From Auricularia sp. M13 (lineage: Eukaryota; Basidiomycota; Agaricomycetes; Auriculariales; Auriculariaceae), in assembly GCA_037042915.1 (NCBI GenBank), contig CM073202.1, positions 2,294,001 through 2,358,000 of the forward strand: a DNA stretch of 64,000 bases, given 5' to 3'. Numbering within the stretch: position 1 is the stretch's first letter; each line of letters begins with the position of its first letter. This document shows positions 10,697 through 21,900 of the stretch, in pieces. The translations under genes and the position numbers were made by a program. The notes beneath the pieces are model-generated. The model ran no database searches and was not told the origin of the DNA. It saw nothing but the letters and a program-made list of their open reading frames with translations.

Positions 10697-12263
10697 TGAA
10701 CAGCCAGGGAAGACTAAGACAATGAATCCAGGAGTAGGGAGGAGCCGCAGATCAAAAGGGTGGGTGGGTGGAGTATACCCAACACACGAGAGAATAGATA
10801 TAGAGGTAGGGGTGAAACGGGGATATGGTCTCGAGTGTGTATGATCAAAACCCGAGTGAGGATCACGAAGACGAGGGGGAACCCGAGTCGTATCCGGAGA
10901 GCTCGAGACTACTCGTGTGTAGTCGCCTACGAGAAGAGGGTGCACGGGAGAGGAGGATTGTGAGACGGAGTGCGTCTTTTCTTCGTCGCTGCACTGGCGA
11001 AGTCTATGACTGCGTGCGAACGCGACGAACAGAAGTAGCACGGTTCGGATGGAGAATTCGTAGTAGGGGAGGAGGGAGGATGGTGTGCAATCACGGAAGT
11101 CGCGACTACGCACCGAGGGAAGGGGGAAAACGGGACTTGAGGCCAACGGAGATGGCAGAGGGTGACTGAGACTTCGATTGCGTACGGACTAGAACGGAGG
11201 ACGGGTGCGAGTACGAGAACTGGGCGCCGGAGTGCGCGATACTGAACTACTGGTGAGCCGGATGCTCGTGAGCCGCTGTGCTAAGGGAAAACTACCTAAC
11301 TACCTATCGCGTTTTATACAGGAGAATGCCAAGCCAATCAAGACCATGTCCCGAGCTGTACCGATAATGCCCATGCGATAGGAAGAGTTCCCGATTGTCA
11401 CATGCGGACTGCGCGCGCCTGCGGGTTGCGCAATCCATTCTCGGGAGCCAATGAGAGGCCGATCCCGTGAGCGTGTGATTCAGACTTTGCTCCGAGGAAA
11501 GACTACCGATCGTCCACAAGTGTGCTGCGGCCTGCCCTGCCGTTTGGATGACGCCATAGACCGTGGGAAAGTGCGCTGCGATCACGATGACGGGATTCCC
11601 CTAGTATGGGTTTCGTGTTCCGCATTTCTCCGGTTTCTCAGGGTGCACATGCTCAGGGACAGTAGAGAGGAAGGATGCCCTAGACCCTGGTCTGGATATG
11701 GTCCGAGGTCGCAGCGGGTGACGTGTTCGCGAATGCGCAGGTGCCGATAACGATTTTGGGTGAATGAGTCAGGATCGTTCTCGGTTGCTGGTGATCCCTT
11801 GGGACCGGAGACAGCGGCGTCGAGAATATTCCTTCGCAGCCAGGGCGACTGCGCACCTTCGTGGTCGTGGTGTCTTTGCCGGAGTAGCACGCGGTCGTGT
11901 GCTGGAACACTTTCGGGAGGCGAACGTGGAACATGCTCGCCTGCTCTTAGAGACGGATCGTTCGTCCTTCGCGCATACTCTGGGAGTCTCGAAAGGCAAA
12001 TCCGGGAGTCGTGCTTGAGGTCCAATAGAAGGGATTGTGGTTGCCGAGCCGTTGTCGCCAAGTTGTCCATGCTGGAGAGATGTCGGGTCTTGCCGGTGTG
12101 CGTCGCGTGTTCCATTTCGGGATGCTGTTCTTGTTGATTTGCGGTCTTCGTTGTTGTCGGGATGTGTGGTAGTACTGTATTCGAGTTTGTATTGTGTCTT
12201 GCTATGTCGCCTTTATCTTGAAAGGGACGCGATTTTTCCGGCGTGTCAATTTCTGCCCGATCA
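10697..12263 (-). repeat. Right (5') LTR, 1567 bp
   Basis: Its outer edge is set by the repeat shared with 1-71, and its inner edge by comparison with the solo LTR at 14094-15548, whose last about 45 bases match 10697-10745 in reverse. The LTR runs TGATC...TTCA. A TATA-like box (reverse complement at about 11313-11325) precedes the region that matches the TATA region of the solo LTR. Plus-strand reading frames in this stretch are not supported as genes. Confidence 0.85.
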
Positions 12264-13286
12264 GCGGGATGGATACGTCTTGTGCTCCTCAGCTGCGCCC
12301 TTGAAGAGCTCTTCTACTGTCTCGGCCTCATTGTTCGCATGCGCGCGGAGTGCAACAATCTGTTGTAAATTCCCAGTCGGTCTATCTGTATTGGAGGGGA
12401 AGCTGGACTTACTAGGCGGCTGTATCCATCAATAATGCCATGGATTACAATCCCCCAGCGTATTAGCTTGTGGTGCCCATCCAGATGCCAGAGAGCATGG
12501 GGACGCTTGACCTGGTATCGGCGACGAGAAGTGACGGCGGTGTTCTTCTTTCGGAGATAAACCCCAAGCTTGTCAGTGCGCGCCATCGACGCCTTCAATC
12601 TCTTCTGTGACACGCGAATCCCTTTGCCCCTCAGAGATCCAACGATGTAGCTGTGACCAACCAACGGCCGTGCGCTTTTGAAGCCTGACACCAACTCGTC
12701 CAGCTCATTGTCGGGCATTTTCGTGAAGCTAGAATCCATCCCGAGTTGATGCATCTGCTTGCGCAGCGTATGACGGTGGACCTTGAGCTCCCTGGCAAGC
12801 GACGACAGACTGACGTTTGGGTTACTGGCCAGAGCGTGCTCTATCGCCGTCTTGCTGATGACTTTGCGTGGCCGACCTGCTCGTCCAGTGTGCTCCAGGG
12901 TTACGTGCTCCCGGAACTGGATGTTCTGGTCATCTCTAGAACCAGGTCAGGAGCTACATTGCACTGGAGCCTAGAGCTCACCTTCCAGCGGACGACTCTG
13001 CAGCGGCAGCCAGCTGCTCTACCTGCGACGCAAACAACCTGGCGCAGGTCAGAACCCAGTCGTGCGGAATGCCTGGTTGCTCGCAGAGCTGCATCAGGAT
13101 GTCCTTATGTGTCCCAAGAGTCTTGTCCAGCAAGATCTCGAGACGCAGAGGATCTGCGTCGTCCAAGGCAAGCATGCGCGCTGTGTGCTCGTAACCTGAC
13201 TGCAGCAGGTCAAAGGCCTGATATACACTGCTTGGCCAGTCGCCCGGAGCTGGCGCGGCTGGTAAAGCTGGAAGACTTTCATCCAT
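12264..13286 (-). CDS. Integrase-core (rve-like) gene, 3' part displaced by the LTR element
   Basis: Exons are 13286-12982, 12935-12414/12413 and 12359-12264, separated by introns of about 46 and 53 bp with GT-AG borders and matching phases. The N-terminus is helical; the second exon has a helix-turn-helix-like stretch (LSSLARELKVHRHTLRK). The start of an RNase H-type integrase core follows, with the characteristic WHLDGHHKLIRWG and GIIDGYSRL motifs; the first catalytic Asp is the D of LDGHH. I know this motif from an integrase family present in fungi and animals, thought to derive from transposons. The reading frame runs directly into the LTR at 12264, so the rest of the catalytic core must lie left of base 1 if it survives. 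Its start is only 68 bp from that of the divergent BTB gene. Confidence 0.72.
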
Positions 13287-13354
13287 AGCAGTTCAGCAAA
13301 GCAATTGAGACGGCGGATTTTGAATTAAGATTTTCAGTCTTGACCTCTCTGCCT

Positions 13355-15822
13355 ATGGATGAGACTCCAGACGCTCCTTCCTTCTCTATTCCTGTGGACA
13401 GCAAGGCTGATGCTCAGAATAAGCCTGTGTACCTAAAGCACCCAGAGCTGTACTTCCCCGACGCGAACGTAACTCTTGCAGTGAGTTACCCTTCTCGAAA
13501 GCTTGCTACCATTTACTCATCATCTAAAGTGCGGGAAATGGCTATATCGTGTCCTAAAAGGAATGCTCTGCTCAAAGTCAGGTTTCTTCAAGCAGTTATT
13601 CGAAGACTCTTCTTCAGAGGGAGTAGACGACGACAATCCAATTATGGTCAGCCTCCCTGAAGGGGTCACGCCAATTCATTTTGAAGTCTTCTTCAAGTAT
13701 CTCCTGGGTACACGGTCAGAAATTTCCTCTGACCCACAAAGTCCTTGATTCTAATCCTTTTACAGCTGCGAAGATGTTGCTCACAGCGAAGACAACTGGA
13801 TCCCTCTCCTCACACTCGCCGACTCTTTCCAGGCACCTGCCCTCGTACCAGTGTTTGCCCGCCAGCACGAGCTATCCCTTCCTCGCGGGTACCACATGTC
13901 CCCAATGGAACGTCTGGATCTTGGAGCGCGCTACGGCCATAGTGCCTGGCTACGAGACGCGTTGCACACGCTCCTGTCATTCCCTCTACCACACCTGGAC
14001 GAGACGGACATCGCACGCCTTTCCACCGTTAAACGCAGTGACCTGTCTCCCAAGCCCCTCCCAAACCTCTACTCTGTCATTTCCCATTACCGCTGATCAG
14101 CCAGAAATCAGCACACCACGAAATCGCGCCTTTGTGCACACTCCCAAGTCCCGACATCCGCTTTCGACTTTGCGGCTGCAGCTCAATCGAAAACGTGACC
14201 AGCCTTCAAGAACCAGATTCCGACTTCGGCACCTTGGTGACCATCCTTCACTCACTTCGGCAACCTCCGACCTCCGTCAATCAGCACGACTTCGCAAGTG
14301 CATTCACGAATTCAAAGAACACGATCACGAATACTGAATACGAGACTCGCGACACACACGCAATGGGCGATCTCGAAGACCACTTTTGCGAACGATGCCA
14401 GCACTCGATTTCCATGTCACCTATGGTCCAACACACCTCCAGCACTTTGGGAGAAGTCAATCCTGGGTCCAGCAGCCCTCAAGTGATGCAGACGATCTCG
14501 AAAGCAGTATTCGCGAAAGCGAGAGTCTCTGGGACACTGGTGATCACGAAAACGGATCTTTGGAACGCGGCACAGCACTTGGGACTTTGCAAGCAACCAT
14601 CCACTGCATGGATCTTGTCATTCTGTAGCAGTTGGCAAGTCCAAGTTGCAACCAGTGCATCGGCGGCTTTCGGAACACGAAGTTAGGGATCACGAAATGA
14701 TCGCAGCAACGGTTCCGAAAGCCCAATTGCGTCATCCCATCGGCAGCTTGATGCGCAGCACACCTGTGACCCATTGGCAGACTTTCCCCCTCATCATGCA
14801 GTGTCCAGGATCATTTCCGATTGGCTCTCGAATGCGTATTTCGAACTGCGGCACTTTCGGGGCCGACTCCTGACTCACTTTTGACTCTTCCTATCGCATG
14901 GAACTTTTGATATGACTCGGAACAAGCTTGTGACTCACTTGGCACCCTTCCTGTATAAAATCCGATAGGTAGTTTAGCTTAGTTCTTCAGCAATCCGGCT
15001 CACCCCCAGTTTTCGCGCATTCCGGCGCTCCCGAAAGTCCGTAAACGTTTTCGCGCACTCCGGCGCTCAGTTCTCGTACTCGTAATCGTCCTCAGGACCC
15101 AGTCCGTCATCGCACTCGCAGTCCCAGTCAGTCTCAGCACCCAGCCATCTCCGTTGGCTTCAGTTTCGAAATCCCCTTCGGTGTGTGATCTCACAATCGA
15201 TTTCGCGCACCATCCCCCCTCTCCATCCCGAATTCCTATCCATCCCTGTGTTACTGGTATTTGGCACGTTCGCACGCAGTCATAGACTTCGCCTGTGCAG
15301 TGTCAAAGACTACTAGCACATCCTCTGCCTCAATCCCTTCGTTCCGATAGTCACTTTCGCGTGGATACACTCGTATTCGTGATTCACTTTCTTGTTTCAA
15401 TTATACATTTTCCCACTCCCCCCTACCATTCTCCTGCATCCTTCTATTCACTTCCTTGTGTGTTGGGTATACTCCACCCACCCACCCTTTTGATCTGCGG
15501 CTCCTCCCTACTCCTGTATTCATTGTCATTGCCTTCCCTGGCTGTTCACCGCGCAAAGCTCCTGAGCTACAGGGCTAGCCTGGTCAATCTTGGGATTGAG
15601 GTTGCGCGCTCTGAGCACCACTGCACTGTCACAGAACATCAGCGATGCACCTCGGCCTGGATGCTCTACTGGCATACGGTCTTCATACCAGCTCTCCACA
15701 GCGACAGACCTCCGTCGCAGATGCAGATGAAGGACATGCTTTGCGAGAAATTTCCCCTGATGGAGATGAACGAAGAATGTCAGGCTGCACGTTCAACAGT
15801 TAGACGACAGGCTCATTTTTAA
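13355..15822 (+). CDS. BTB/POZ-domain protein gene split by a solo LTR
   Basis: Exons are 13355-13480, 13530-13714 and 13766 onward. The first encodes KHPELYFPDANVTLA, the typical opening of agaricomycete BTB proteins (HPEYYF.DAN-like). The second has FFKQLFEDSS, and the third PLLTLADSFQAPAL, the BTB helices. At 14094 the frame meets a solo LTR whose first three bases supply a stop (TGA). The same frame resumes at 15553 after the LTR and one copy of the 4-base duplication, reads AKLLSYRASLVNLG, and ends at a stop at 15820-15822. The host frame on both sides is otherwise open, so the LTR is the only obvious damage. BTB proteins usually act as dimerising adaptors, often with Cul3 ligases or in transcription; the precise role here is unknown. 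The gene could still give a shortened protein. Confidence 0.8.
14094..15548 (+). repeat. Solo LTR, related to the 5' LTR of the big element
   Basis: The stretch starts TGATCAGCCAGAAATC and ends CCTGGCTGTTCA, matching the start and end of the LTR at 10697-12263 in the opposite orientation. Internal landmarks also match: a TATAAAA box at 14954-14960, then a CCGGCTCACC region and a GCGCACTCCGGCGC region. It is clearly diverged from that LTR and about 110 bp shorter, so it is another, probably older, subfamily copy. CCGC flanks both sides (14090-14093 and 15549-15552), extended to ACCGC if the last LTR base is counted. No internal region is left, as expected after LTR-LTR recombination. Confidence 0.85.
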
Positions 15823-15971
15823 CCGCATGTATCTCATTTCTATTCGCGGAGCTGCTGTTGCGATGTCTTACAACTTCTAGATCTTCTAGATTAATTACCT
15901 CTTTCATTTTATGCCTCCAACCTGAAATTACTCTAGTTCGCTCTGAATTCTAGTATTGACTACTCTAAATC

Positions 15972-18900
15972 TTAGCCTTTTGAGTGAGTGTACAAGTACT
16001 GGGTCCAAGCATTGCGAGAGTTGGTCCAAGCCTGAGATGCGCGCTCTGTGGACAAGGCAATGGAGCCTCTCTGCCCAGAAAAGGGCAGGTTGAAGTGGGT
16101 AAACTTCCAAGAGGGAAATACGACGATTGAGAACCCATCAAGCTCCAGCAGAAGCTTGCCCTCGTAGAGACCAAGCTCGCCTCCAGTGAAGCTGCCAAAG
16201 GTTATGACCACGCAAACCTCCAAATCCTCGTCCAGGTGCGGGTCTGTCATGACGCCAAAATTGAGGACCAGACCCGCAAAAGGATAGCAAGGCGACCAAG
16301 TTCCCAGGGGAAGAGCTCGCACATAGCTCATGAGCACCTCGTAGCTCTTTGGCAGGGAAGCCTTGATCTACACCTAGTCAACAGTTGACTGAAGGGGAGG
16401 GAAGCCAGCAGACGTACGCGTTCTGCAACCAGCTGGAAGATTTTCTCTAGTACTGCGCACACTTCCTTATATCCCTGCAGGTCTGCGCGAAGGTCCAAAT
16501 GCTCGCGAGGAAGCCGCTGGTGTGCATTGCCTCGAAGTTCATCCGCAGTCTCTGCAACTGGTTCTCCAGCTGCGTCGTCGCCCTGGACAGCAATTAGTAA
16601 ATTTGAAGTTCAACAAAACAGACCGCACACATTTTCTGAGTACTTGTTGCTAATCACGCAGTGGACCGCAGGGAAGCTGTCATAGGCGTCCTCGGAAGAC
16701 TCTGGGATAGTTTCTGGATTTATGCGCATGGCGTCGCGCAGATATTCAAACAGAGGTTGGACTTCCTGCTCCGAGAATACGCTCGTATCTAAAATTTCCG
16801 CAATAAAAGCGCCGTCAGAATGACAGAGCTTTATATCCACTCTATTACTTTATGAGTATATCATTCAGAATCAAAAGTATCAAGAGCAGCTCACCGTTGT
16901 TTGCGCGCAAATTTTGCTGGAACGACAAGGTAGTTGCCAGTCTCGCTGAAGCAATGCTGTGACGCCTGGGCACAATCTTCAGAACCGGCGCAGTTCTGGA
17001 TCAGAAATGCGCACCTTGGACTGGAGGTCCTCCAAGGATGAGCAGCGGGTCTGATTATGCTGCGCGAAAGTGCGCTCCTGTGCAGCAAAGGCCTGGCGCA
17101 GCTGCTTGATCTGAGCCTGGCGCTCCTCTTTGGGCAGCCTTTTTCCAAGCCTCTGACGACCCGCGACGGGAGAAAAGGGTTTCTTGAAGTCGGCCATGTC
17201 AATGCGAATTTCCTTACAATCTCGCGACGGCGGAGTCCATTGAGCAGGAGTAAGAGGTTGAAGATCAGGAGGACAGGGCTGAAACATCGTCAGCTGGCGG
17301 CTCCCATTCCAGCCATCCCAGTCCTTGCTCCGCGAGGGAAGAACCCAGGCGCTGTAGTAAGTCAGACTAAATCAGAATATTGGCAGAGCAGACTTACTTC
17401 AAGTTCAGGCTGGACAACAGGGCGTCATCTGCTGCAAGGTCTTGACCAAAAGTTCTTTGCCCAAGACGCAGGTTGAAGCACCGGCCCCATTCCTTGAGAG
17501 TCGGTACAATAAGGTCGCGCACATACGGAGGGGCTACATAAAGATAATTAAATCAATAAAAGAGAATTGCTTCTGCACGCACCTTGTTTCTGGTCAGGAT
17601 TCCGAATAATGGAGCAGAACTCTTGCAGAGAAGTCATGTCCATTCGAGACAACTTGCGGCGAAGACCAAGAAGTGCAATTGCTAAAAGCAGCGGGACAGA
17701 TCCTGCAAGAGCCGACTTCAGTACGTTGCTGTAAGGCAAAGAACGGCCGCTTACCTGCGAGGAGAAGATAGGCCCATCGTAAACCATACGAATTGTACTG
17801 CAGCAGAGTACGACTGGGTATGTGCACTTCAGACGAAAGCTTCTCCATCAGGCCATCAACAACGAGGCCAGACTCGCGCAACAAAATGCTGTGTGAAGTT
17901 CAGGTACTATCCCCCTCAAGGAAAGTAAAAGGACATACCTCTGAGCCGTCAAAGCAAACCTCAATTCCATCAGCATTGCCCGAAGAGAAAGGAGCCACGC
18001 AGAGGAATCTGCATCTGCGCAAAGGCGCGCATGATAGCGAAGACAAGCCATGTTGTTATCTGGCATATCGTCCTGAACTGGAAACGTCCCTGGATCCTCA
18101 CCACTCCAGCTCATCTTCAGAGCGTGCGCAATTGATCCATACGCCATGGGCGATACGATTTGTGCCACGCAAGAAAGGACTTCCGCAGTGGGCGGCCGGA
18201 TCGCTCTCGGGTTAGAAGCGCGTTTGTGTGGCTTAGTTTTGTCCCGCGGCTTTACTTTTGCTCGCTGCGCTCGACCTGTAGATGTTGCTGAAGCCCCCAC
18301 CAGGGAACGAGCGCTCCGTCTCGCCGCCTTTGATTTACGGTGACATTTCTTTCCTCCCCGGACACCCCCAGCAGCCCCAGCCCCTGCAGGCCCGTCTTCT
18401 TCGTCTTCGTCTTCGTCTTCTTCTTCTTCTTCTTCGTCTTCGTCGTCGTCGTCTAGCTCCTCCCCCTCTGGATCCTGCAACGGACGGCCGTTGACCGCAG
18501 TTCGAGACCGGCTGCGAGGCGGCGAAGAGCCAACTGCGGTACTGTCGTCGCCCTCGCCCTCGTCCTCATCATCGGCGTCGTTATTGCGCTGGTCATTATT
18601 GCCCTCAGCAGCGCCGGCAGGACCAGCTCTGACTCCAGCAGCTGGGGCCCTGGCACCAGCACCGGCCGCAGCAGCAGAGATGTGATGGGAAGGAGATGGA
18701 GCAGCAGCGGCATGAGAAGCAGGGGCAGGGGCAGAGGAGGCAGCAGTAGTGCGGGCAGCAGTAGCGCGCGTGGCGGCAGCAGTCGAAATAGCGGTAGAGG
18801 ACGCGGCGGCAGAGGCAGAAGTAGCTGCACCGGTCGAAGCAGCAGCAGAGACGGACTGGGCAGCTCCAGCAGCACCGCCGAGGGAGGTATCGCCAGCAGC

Positions 18901-21900
18901 GTCGGGCAAGTCCTTGAGCTCAGTTAATAGAGCGAACAAAGGTATGAACCGTTCCGCGCACCGAACATTCAAGAGGGCGGGCATACAGGCCAGCTATATA
19001 ATTATCCCACACAGACTGATATGCCTGAATAATTTCAACGGCCGTCTTCCGAGCATCTTGAATGGTTGGATGACCGCCTGTGCTGACTGAGTCAAGCGCC
19101 TGAACCAGTCCGTTGAGCTTGAACTCCAGTTCCAGGTAGGGCCGATTGCGTCGGGTAGGCAGCAGAGTGTCACGGTGTGCTGCATACACCACCGACCAGG
19201 CGGCATAGCCGACCAGGAAGGGTACTCAGGAGGGGAAGGTCGTACACATAACAGACCAGATCCAACCTAGGGTACACAGCTCGGCGATAGCCGGTAACTA
19301 TAGCGGGTCCGGAAGCAATGGAAGCGCAGCCACAACACACTACAAAGCGGACCGAGGTGTGGAATAGAAGGGGTGAAGATCGGGGCGACGACCGAGGGGA
19401 AAGACACAAATAGAAAGGACACCGAGGTGCCGCGGCAGCGCGAGGGGACAGCGACGAAGTGAATGAAAGTGGAACCACCGAAGGGGGTGACGAAAGGAAG
19501 GTGAAGGAAACCATACCAAACTAGAGTCCATGCCTATGGGGGGTATCGGGCGGGTATCTGGGAAGGGCCGAGAAGGGCGAGTGCAGCGGCAGCTGCGCGG
19601 CGAATGGTCGAGACCGACCGAGGAACGCACGCCGCGGCGCGGCGAGTGGTCGGGATCCGCCATGGGAGTACTCCGAGCGAAGGGTCCGATCGTCCGAGAG
19701 TGCAACGGGCACTGTACCCAGGACCAAGACCGAAGACGGTGCCGAAGGCCGATAGCGGGCATGCACAGCCGACGGCCCGAACGGTGGTGGGAGCACGCCG
19801 ACGGTGCTGGGATGCATTGGCGCGGCGACGAGAGAGGGGTGACGTCCGGCGAGCGACTCCGAAGGGCATTGCGGGAGCGTGTCGATCGAGGTCAAGGATC
19901 CAAGCGCGTAGCGGTGGTGGGAATAGAGGACGACGAGCACAGACTGAGCGTCGATAAAACAACGCGGGAGTGGCGTGGGCAAAGAACATCGCCAGGAACC
20001 GCAACATAACCCCCCTTCTAGACGCGAAGTCCGTGGAGTCGGTCCGAAGGGTCCTGATCCGACCAACCATCTCGGGGAGTCGTAAACATGGAATAAAGGG
20101 CGCACCAAAGCCTTGGGGACCCATGGAATGGAACCAGTCCGAATCCTTGTGTCAGAAGTGCCAGCGGTAACAACGAGCACGCTCGGGGATGACGGTAGAC
20201 GGGCCATAAGAGCACGACGAACTAGCCTTCACCGCTCCGAGGAGCAGCGCGGATGACGAAGACGTTCCGGTGGGCAAGGAAGACGCGACCGAGCCAAACA
20301 CCCGACGGGAAGGGCACCACTCGTGGGCACCCCCACGCAGCATCTCGATATGTAGCGGCCATCGGAGGTCGCACCGGGGCGGGAGGAGCGCAGAGAATTC
20401 GTGGCAGCCGAACGAAGCGCGGCGGCGGTCGGGTCGTAATGGAAAGCGGGGATGGACACTGCGTGCCCAAGGAATGACTCCTGCATCCTCCGGCTCGGGC
20501 ACAAGCGGTCGCAAGTACCGAGTACACCGAAGATATCGCCGAGGTGGCGAAGGGGACCGAAGGTGACGGAGGTGTCGGTGTGGTGGTCCGTGACCAACAC
20601 AACTGAGGAATGTGCACCCCGTAGGTCACAACCTCAGTCCCGGCAAAGGGCACGACAAGGATAACAAAATGCGAAGGCATAGGGGTCGTGCGATTCGTAT
20701 CGGACCGCGCTTCCGCAGCGGCCGAGGGGCGTGAGGGTAACGGCAACATCCCATACGCAATGCTCGTCCTTCGGGTCTGTGCGCGCTCCATGGGAGTCCG
20801 GGACGAGTCCAAAGGGGTCCAAGGGGGGTAACCGGGTCCGGATGCGAGCCTATAACCTCCTCGGGGTGGGGAACCATGGCCGACGACACGGGAGCGGTCC
20901 GACGTCCGCGGGTGGTAACCATTGAAGCGTGGCCGAGAGCGAGGGACGGCTCCGGCGTCTCCTGATTGCAGTCATGTCTGAGACAACGGGCCCGAAGCGC
21001 GAAGCGAAGCGGCGGCCGAGAAACCATGGCATCGACCGAGATATGGCACGATCTCGACGACGGCGACTCCGGTGAGCTTGGTGTCAGCGGCGGAAAGATG
21101 GAGGAGCACCAGGCGGTTTGAACGAGGGCTGGCGCGCACCAAACGGACGTGTTTTGGGCGCGGGGCGGTCGGTTTGGTGTCAACCTCGGATGACCAGGGT
21201 CAACTCCAACGATCTCCGCGAGGAGGGCGACGACGAGCTCGCCACCAGCGAGGAATTCGTGGAGGACGTCTGTGCGATCGTAACGAGGGTCCGCGCGCGC
21301 CGACAGAGCCTGGATCCAGGGTCCTGCGGTCCAAATCCATAGGGGTCCGAGGTTGGCCACCGATTTCGGGCATAGGATATTGGGGAGGGCGATATACGTT
21401 ACTCCACAAGTACGCCGGTTGTAGCTCCAAGTCGCGCGCATTGAACGCGCCCTGCGCGACGCCGAAAGAGGGAGGGGCCGAGGCGATATCGCCGAAATGG
21501 TGTGAGAGCGACTGCCAGACGGTATCGGCGCGCGATCTCGACGACGACAGAGACCCGCGGCTAGTGGCCAATGGCGGAAGTGTGCGACGGGGCGTTGCGC
21601 GTCGAACGAGCTCTTGCGCGTCTCGAGCGGACAGGAAACCGTGGAGGAAATGTCCAATCAGCGTCGCACCCTGTCCTCCTGGAGTGGGCCCGCGATCTCT
21701 GCGACGACGGCGCGGACGAACACGCTGCAAGCCATTGGAATGTGCGCCCTGGTTGTGCGGTTCGAAAGAGCTCTTGAGCGCGCCGGGAGGTGAGGTATTC
21801 GGCGAGGTGCGGGGGGTGGAGTGCAGAATTGCAGTGCTCGGCGGAGATTGGCGACGCGTTCGATGGTTTGAACTCCTTTGACGACGCGGCCATTACGGAA

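Larger units (their letters stand above)
1..12263 (-). mobile_element. Ty3/Gypsy-type LTR retrotransposon, left LTR cut by window edge
   Basis: Bases 1-71 and 12193-12263 are the same sequence in the same orientation, and each copy stops at the same base (71 and 12263). The right copy belongs to an LTR spanning 10697-12263, so 72-10696 is the internal region and most of the left LTR lies outside the window. Read on the minus strand the order is LTR, gag, protease, reverse transcriptase/RNase H, integrase, LTR, the Ty3/Gypsy order. The coding parts are spread over several frames and the element looks broken, with roughly four or five interruptions. LTR divergence cannot be judged from 71 shared bases, although these look identical, which suggests a fairly young copy. 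Two extra plus-strand genes sit between integrase and the 3' LTR. The right end lies in an exon of a host or transposon integrase-core gene. Confidence 0.9.

Noticed and set aside
18453-18875. Leu/Pro-rich frame on the minus strand
   Set aside because: Out-of-frame reading of the Ala-rich exon of the dioxygenase-like gene.
20626-21657. 343-codon minus-strand frame inside the LARD-like element
   Set aside because: Low-complexity Arg/Ser/Pro composition without any motif of gag or pol; overlapping frames on the other strand are equally long.
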